Shown piece after piece: positions 5,730 to 10,248 of a stretch of DNA of 10,248 bases. The stretch is from an uncultured Oscillospiraceae bacterium (GTDB taxonomy: Bacteria > Bacillota > Clostridia > Oscillospirales > Ruminococcaceae): contig CAKRVU010000025.1 in the NCBI GenBank assembly GCA_934408835.1, positions 1-10,248 on the forward strand, read 5' to 3'. The position numbers and the translations under genes were made by a program. The notes beneath the pieces were generated by a model, which was not told the origin of the DNA, made no database searches, and worked only from the letters and a program-made list of their open reading frames with translations. Numbering within the stretch: position 1 is the first letter of the stretch; each line of letters opens with the position of its first letter.

Positions 5730-7901
5730 ATGTTAAAAAGACGTGAGATGGGGCGATGTATAGGCGTTTCTGTAATCTTAGCTGTTGTTTTAGATCTGTT
5801 TTTGATTGCTTATCAGAATATTGCCGATTTGCAGGTGAAGATTTTGTCCTTTTCCACCCTTTGGAATCTTCTTGTTTCCGGCTTTTCGGTCCTCACGTTT
5901 GTGATTGTGTTCCTTCTTTGTTTTGCCGGTTCTTGGCTTTTGATTCGTTATGGAAAGGCGATCGGTGCGTTTGCATACCGTTATCGCTATCTGTTTGCTG
6001 CAGCTGTCGTTTTCCTCTGCGTGGCATGTTCTATCAGCGGCTCCTCGATTGCGCAGTGGCAGCATTATTTGCCTGGGGGCAATCCGGATGCCGGCACTTT
6101 ATTGGGAATGGAACGATCGATTCGCTCGGATGAGTTTGCCGCCAATACCCCGATGGCATTTTCTCAGTATTTTAATCATACGGGAGCGTTTCCGTATTTC
6201 GGGGATACCATGCGGGGGACTTCAACGGATATGTTCATTGTTTATGGACAACCTGTGTTGAATCTGATGGTGATTTTTAGACCGTTTCAGCTGGGTTACC
6301 TGCTCTTTGGACCGGCAAGGGGGCTGGCGTTTTTCTGGTCTGTGCGGTTGGTCGTCCTGTTTATGGTGAGCTTTGAATTTGGAATGTTGATTTCAAACCG
6401 TTCCAAGAGTCTGGCGCTTTCCTTTGCCGTTTTAACCGCCTTTGCTTCCGGTATTCAGTGGTGGTTTGCTGTGAACGGTTTTGTTGAAATGATTGTGTTC
6501 GGCGAGCTGGCCGTATTGATCATCTATTACTATTTACATACTTCCCGTTCGGCGTACCGCTTTTTCTTGACGTTAGCGCTGGTGATTTGCGGCGGTGGGT
6601 ATATTCTGGTGTTTTATCCTGCGTGGCAGGTCTCGCTTGCCTATTTCTTTTTGGCGGTGGTCATTTGGGTGTTCTGGGAGGGACGTTCCCGATTTTCAAC
6701 ACTTGGAAAGAAGGATATTGCCTGTCTGCTGCTGTTTTTACTATTGCTTGCCGGCGCTATGGGGTACGTGCTGTTTCGTTCCGGAGAGACCATCGGAATT
6801 GTATTGGATACGGCGTATCCGGGGAAACGAGTTGAAACAGGCGGCGGTAATGGACTGGACTTGTTTTATTATGTAACGTCTGCATTTTTGCCGTTTTCTT
6901 CAGCCAATATGGGCGAGCATGTTAACGCTGTAGAGCTTTCCAGCTTTTTGAGCTTCTTCCCATTGGGGATACTGTTATCAGGCTGGGTCATTCTAAAGGA
7001 AAAAAATCGCGATCGGTTGTTGATTCTGTTATTGATTGTTGTTGCGCTTCTTGGGTGTTATTGCGTCATCCCGTTTCCGGATCCGCTCGCAAAACTGACG
7101 TTATTGGGGCATTCTACCCCTGACCGCACGCGCTTGATCTTCGATTTTGTCAATCTCGTTTTATTGATACGTGCGGCGGCGCTTATCAAAACCCGCTGCA
7201 GGTGGTGGGCGGCTCTCCCGGTTGCTGTCGCTTATTCCGCCTTGGCTGTGATATTGAACAAAATGGCGTTGCAGAATTATATGACAAAAACAATGTCCAT
7301 TCTGGCTTTTATCATTCTGTTGGTTGGCGTGTGCTTGCTGTTCTGCCTGGTTCGTTCCAAACGGAATGCGTATGGATTTGTTTTGTTTGCCGTCTGCTTT
7401 AGTTTGTTTGCAGGCTTTAGCGTCAATCCTGTTCAGCAGGGGGTCGACGTCATTTATCAAAATCCGCTTACGCAGGATATTGCTCAAATTACCAATTCGG
7501 ATCACGGAGACGGTCTCTGGCTTGTAGAGGGAGTGGGCTATCCGATGATTAATTTGCCGGTAATGGTCGGTGCGCCGACTATCAACTCGACCAATGTTTA
7601 TCCGGATTTGGAGCGTTGGGAATTGTTAGATCCCACGGGGGCAAGTGAGGACATTTATAACCGCTATGCGCATATTCATGTGGATTTGCAAACGCAGGAG
7701 CCTACTTCGTTTGCGCTGCTTTCTACCGATACCGTAGAGTTGTCTTTAAATCCTGATGATTTAGATACGTTACAAGTGAAGTACATTTTGTCTCCCAATG
7801 ATTTGACGCAATTCAATAACGCGGAAGAAACGTTTGAACTGTTAAAACAAGAAGGGGATTACTGTATTTTTCAGGTTGTTTATTTGGGAGATGTGTCATG
7901 A
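5730..7901 (+). CDS. large polytopic membrane protein, YfhO/GT-C-like, probable lipid-linked-sugar transferase
   Basis: A 723-residue integral membrane protein with about 13-16 hydrophobic segments; clear ones lie at 10-28, 46-72, 84-105, 199-221, 250-270, 329-348, 428-446, 467-486 and 522-541. A soluble domain of about 155 residues (567-723) follows the last segment. A large loop after the third segment carries IRSDEF (131-136) and TPMAFSQ (140-146); such an acidic first loop is where GT-C enzymes keep catalytic residues, though I cannot assign one. STPDRTR (462-468) and the ending VKYILSPNDL..GDYCIFQV recall YfhO and related uncharacterised proteins (possibly the DUF7657 group, from memory). 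ATG 5730 follows AAGGAG (5716-5721) by 8 nt. It is the first gene of its operon and overlaps gtrA by 4 nt. I infer that it transfers a sugar from undecaprenyl phosphate to a cell-surface acceptor; the acceptor is unknown. A flippase or other transporter is the alternative. Confidence 0.7.
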   Translation: MLKRREMGRCIGVSVILAVVLDLFLIAYQNIADLQVKILSFSTLWNLLVSGFSVLTFVIVFLLCFAGSWLLIRYGKAIGAFAYRYRYLFAAAVVFLCVACSISGSSIAQWQHYLPGGNPDAGTLLGMERSIRSDEFAANTPMAFSQYFNHTGAFPYFGDTMRGTSTDMFIVYGQPVLNLMVIFRPFQLGYLLFGPARGLAFFWSVRLVVLFMVSFEFGMLISNRSKSLALSFAVLTAFASGIQWWFAVNGFVEMIVFGELAVLIIYYYLHTSRSAYRFFLTLALVICGGGYILVFYPAWQVSLAYFFLAVVIWVFWEGRSRFSTLGKKDIACLLLFLLLLAGAMGYVLFRSGETIGIVLDTAYPGKRVETGGGNGLDLFYYVTSAFLPFSSANMGEHVNAVELSSFLSFFPLGILLSGWVILKEKNRDRLLILLLIVVALLGCYCVIPFPDPLAKLTLLGHSTPDRTRLIFDFVNLVLLIRAAALIKTRCRWWAALPVAVAYSALAVILNKMALQNYMTKTMSILAFIILLVGVCLLFCLVRSKRNAYGFVLFAVCFSLFAGFSVNPVQQGVDVIYQNPLTQDIAQITNSDHGDGLWLVEGVGYPMINLPVMVGAPTINSTNVYPDLERWELLDPTGASEDIYNRYAHIHVDLQTQEPTSFALLSTDTVELSLNPDDLDTLQVKYILSPNDLTQFNNAEETFELLKQEGDYCIFQVVYLGDVS

Positions 7902-8326
7902 AGCAAAAATGGAAATGCGCCCGATCTCTTTGGAACAGTCGCCGCGTGCAGGAAATTGTTCGGTTTTGCGTTGTGGGCGGACTCAGTTTTATTGTAGATT
8001 ATGGGATTATGGTAGCACTCACTGAGCTATGTGGAATTCCCGCTCTGATATCCAGCGGAATCAGTTTTACCATATCGGTCGTTGTCAATTATATACTATG
8101 TGTTCTCTGGGTGTTTGAAAACGCCAATCGGAAAGACAGACGCACCATGATCGTTTTTATTGCGTCCAGTATTATTGGGCTGGGATTAAACGAATTGTTT
8201 ATGTGGATTTTTGTTGATCTGATCGGAATTTTTTATATGATTGCCAAAATATTTGCCACTGTGCTGGTGATGATTTGGAATTATATCGCCAAGAGAAAAG
8301 CCGTTTATTTTAAGAAAGGAAAATAG
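7898..8326 (+). CDS. GtrA-family membrane protein (putative undecaprenyl-phosphate-sugar flippase)
   Basis: A 142-residue protein with four predicted membrane segments (about 19-41, 49-71, 83-106, 111-128). Family marks are FCVVGGLSFIVDYG near the first segment, VNYILCVLWVF (63-73) after the second, and WNYIAKRKAVYF (127-138) at the end. GtrA proteins (GtcA in Gram-positives) assist movement of a lipid-linked sugar from the inner to the outer membrane face, a role supported mainly by genetics. ATG 7898 overlaps the TGA of the preceding gene in an ATGA junction, with GGGAG (7886-7890) 7 nt upstream, so the two are translationally coupled. Its stop abuts the next gene's GTG start. The position between a GT-C-like protein and GT2 enzymes fits a Gtr-type glycosylation operon. 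Confidence 0.9.
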   Translation: MKQKWKCARSLWNSRRVQEIVRFCVVGGLSFIVDYGIMVALTELCGIPALISSGISFTISVVVNYILCVLWVFENANRKDRRTMIVFIASSIIGLGLNELFMWIFVDLIGIFYMIAKIFATVLVMIWNYIAKRKAVYFKKGK

Positions 8327-9273
8327 TGAGAAAAATGGAAACAGCAATTTTGATACCGTGTTACAATGAGGAACAGACCATCCGAAAGGTAATAGAGGAT
8401 TTTCAAAAAGAAATGCCTCATGCAACGATTTACGTTTATGATAACAATTCAACCGACAATACCTATGCGGTTGCAAGCTCTATTGAAGGGGTAGTCGTCC
8501 GAAAGGAGCCTAAGCAGGGGAAGGGGAACGTTGTTCGTTCCATGTTCCGCGATATTGACGCTGATTGTTATATCATGGCGGACGGCGACGACACATACCC
8601 TGCTTCCTTTGGAACCAAGCTGGAAGCTTTGGTATTGGAACAGGGAGTTGACATGGCGATTGGGGACAGGCTCTCTTCCACTTACTTTACAGAGAATAAA
8701 AGAAGATTTCATAACGGCGGCAACGTGATTGTCCGCAAATTGATTAATTTTTTGTTCCATTCGGATTTGCATGACATCATGACCGGGGCACGGGCATTTA
8801 GCCGCGATTTTGTGAAGTCGTATCCGGTAACGTCAAAGGGTTTTGAAATTGAAACAGAGATGACGATTTTTGCATTAGATCATAATTTCAAATTGGCCGA
8901 GGTTCCGATTGAATACCGCGATCGCCCTGAGGGCAGCGAATCGAAGCTAAACACCTATTCGGACGGCGCCAAGGTGCTTTTGACGATTGCCAGACTTTTT
9001 CGGGACACCAAACCGTTCGCCTTTTTCTCCATCATATCCTTGTTGTTTTTGATAATAGCTGTTTCGTTTTTTATTCCCGTTTTTGTAGCGTACTTGAACA
9101 CGGGACTGGTCTTAAAGTTCCCAACGTTAATTGTGGCTTGCGGTCTGGGAATTGTGGCGGTGCTTACCTTCTTTTGCGGACTGGTTTTGTCCGTGCTGCG
9201 AAATGAACATCGCCAAACCTTTGAACGAGATCTTACCATTTTAAGATACCTGACCGTTTATCACAAGAAATAA
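8326..9273 (+). CDS. family 2 glycosyltransferase, DPM1/polyprenyl-phosphate-sugar synthase-like
   Basis: A 315-residue enzyme with a GT-A catalytic domain (about 1-225). It shows the nucleotide-binding start ILIPCYNEE (8-16), YDNNSTDNT (38-46) and the metal-binding DGDD (86-89) followed by TYP. IMTGARAFSR and EIETEM are conserved acceptor-side motifs in dolichyl-phosphate-mannose-synthase-like enzymes. Two C-terminal membrane segments (about 231-255 and 265-290) separated by a short loop anchor it. Such enzymes move a sugar from a nucleotide donor to a polyprenyl phosphate on the cytoplasmic face; the sugar cannot be read from sequence. GTG 8326 shares its first base with the gtrA stop (TAGTG) and lies 5 nt after AAAGGA (8315-8320). 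ATG 8335 is a less well spaced alternative. It lies in one transcription unit with its neighbours. Confidence 0.88.
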   Translation: MRKMETAILIPCYNEEQTIRKVIEDFQKEMPHATIYVYDNNSTDNTYAVASSIEGVVVRKEPKQGKGNVVRSMFRDIDADCYIMADGDDTYPASFGTKLEALVLEQGVDMAIGDRLSSTYFTENKRRFHNGGNVIVRKLINFLFHSDLHDIMTGARAFSRDFVKSYPVTSKGFEIETEMTIFALDHNFKLAEVPIEYRDRPEGSESKLNTYSDGAKVLLTIARLFRDTKPFAFFSIISLLFLIIAVSFFIPVFVAYLNTGLVLKFPTLIVACGLGIVAVLTFFCGLVLSVLRNEHRQTFERDLTILRYLTVYHKK

Positions 9274-9295
9274 TCATATGAAAATTTGAGATAGT

Positions 9296-10248
9296 GTGAG
9301 AAAATTGAAATCTGATTGGAATCAACAGCAGGATCACATTTTATATCTTGTGGTACCTTGCTATAACGAAGAAGAGGTTCTTCCGGAAACTTCAAGGCGG
9401 TTGAAAGAAAAACTGTTATCCTTAATAGAGAAAAAGAAAATTTCTATCAAAAGCCGCGTCATGTTTGTCAACGATGGCTCGAAGGATCGAACTTGGGCGA
9501 TCATCCAGGAATTACATCGGAACGATCGGTTTTTCTGCGGGGTAAACCTTAGCCGGAACCGCGGGCATCAGAACGCACTGTTAGCCGGGTTAATGACCGC
9601 CAAAGAGAAGGCGGATGTTGTCATATCCATGGACGCCGATTTGCAGGATGATATCAATGCGATGGATGAGATGATAGACAAATATCTGGGTGGCTGCGAT
9701 ATTGTTTATGGCGTCCGCAGCTCACGAAAAAAGGACAGCTTTTTTAAACGTTTTACCGCAGAGAGTTTTTATCGACTGATGAATTGCTTGGGTGTTCATA
9801 TGGTGTTTAACCATGCGGATTACCGCCTGATGAGCAAACGGGCTTTGGAAGGGCTTGCACAATTTGAAGAAGTAAACCTATTTTTGCGCGGCATTGTGCC
9901 GATGATCGGTTATCCGTCTGATATTGTATACTATAAACGCGGACGGCGGCTGGCGGGAGAGAGTAAGTATCCGCTCAAAAAAATGCTGAGTTTTGCTGGG
10001 GAAGGAATTACGTCCCTTAGTATCAAACCCATTCGGCTGGTCTTTCTTTTGGGGATTTTGGTATTCTTAATCAGTATCGGAATGCTGATTTATATTATCG
10101 TTCAGTTTCTTCTGGGACATACGGTATCCGGTTGGGCGAGCATATCGGTATCTGTTTGGGCAATCGGAGGACTTACCCTGCTTTCTATCGGAGTGGTAGG
10201 AGAATATATTGGAAAGATTTATTTGGAGACCAAAAACCGACCGCGTTT
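9296..10248 (+). CDS. family 2 glycosyltransferase, GtrB/CsbB-type (partial at right edge)
   Basis: The frame is open from GTG 9296 to the edge, 317 codons without a stop, and nearly complete judging from GtrB lengths. The GT-A domain shows VVPCYNEEE (19-27), VNDGSKDRTW (58-67), NLSRNRGHQNALLAG (84-98) and the metal motif DADLQDD (113-119). SKYPLKKM (223-230) and ITSLSIKPIRL precede two membrane segments (about 246-272 and 281-304), and it ends with GEYIGKIYLETKNRPR, characteristic of GtrB/YfdH/CsbB enzymes. These make undecaprenyl-phosphate-glucose, -GlcNAc or similar donors on the cytoplasmic face. The start is the weakest part: only a GAG (9288-9290) precedes GTG, and TTG 9305 is possible; an in-frame TGA at 9287-9289 rules out longer forms. 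It follows the previous gene by 22 bp. The two GT2 proteins are from different subfamilies rather than a recent duplication. Confidence 0.92.
   Translation, partial: MRKLKSDWNQQQDHILYLVVPCYNEEEVLPETSRRLKEKLLSLIEKKKISIKSRVMFVNDGSKDRTWAIIQELHRNDRFFCGVNLSRNRGHQNALLAGLMTAKEKADVVISMDADLQDDINAMDEMIDKYLGGCDIVYGVRSSRKKDSFFKRFTAESFYRLMNCLGVHMVFNHADYRLMSKRALEGLAQFEEVNLFLRGIVPMIGYPSDIVYYKRGRRLAGESKYPLKKMLSFAGEGITSLSIKPIRLVFLLGILVFLISIGMLIYIIVQFLLGHTVSGWASISVSVWAIGGLTLLSIGVVGEYIGKIYLETKNRPR

Noticed and set aside
9278..9289. ATG-AAA-ATT-TGA mini-frame before the last glycosyltransferase
   Set aside because: It has three codons, no ribosome binding site, and is out of use as a gene start because of its TGA.
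1..10248. CRISPR arrays, insertion sequences, tRNA or rRNA genes, phage genes
   Set aside because: I saw no regularly spaced repeats, transposase motifs, terminal inverted repeats or RNA-gene signatures on either strand.

Overview
The window looks like chromosomal DNA of a Bacillota bacterium, most likely a clostridial (Oscillospirales-like) one. The signs are the hrcA-grpE-dnaK-dnaJ order, a consensus CIRCE operator, a DnaK without the insert found in Gram-negative homologues, moderate GC content, strong AGGAGG-type ribosome binding sites, and GTG/TTG starts. The genus cannot be fixed from this sequence.

Minus strand, 1-5570: a complete class I heat-shock operon is read right to left: hrcA (repressor), grpE (nucleotide exchange factor), dnaK (Hsp70) and dnaJ (Hsp40). 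It starts from a TTGACA-17-TATATT promoter whose predicted start falls in a CIRCE element matching the consensus at all 18 conserved positions. The operon has a 59-nt hrcA/grpE overlap, a terminator-like hairpin between dnaK and dnaJ, and a leader with a 14-bp palindrome plus a tandem 9-mer. Beyond dnaJ a 231-bp gap holds a second terminator-like hairpin and a possible 51-residue ORF. It then leads into the 5' part of an NAD(P)H-hydrate epimerase gene (nnrE) that runs off the left edge.

Plus strand, 5666-10248: a divergent, tightly packed operon starts from its own TTGACT-16-TATAAT promoter. It encodes a 723-residue polytopic membrane protein (YfhO/GT-C-like), a GtrA-family small membrane protein, a DPM1-like family 2 glycosyltransferase with two C-terminal membrane segments, and a second GT2 enzyme of the GtrB/CsbB type, cut by the right edge. 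By analogy with Gtr/CsbB-YfhO-GtcA three-component systems, the cytosolic GT2 enzymes would charge undecaprenyl phosphate with a sugar. GtrA would help move the lipid-linked sugar across the membrane, and the large membrane protein would transfer it to an exported polymer or protein. Two charging enzymes beside one GtrA and one large membrane protein is the least ordinary feature.

All calls come from reading the sequence; no database search was possible.
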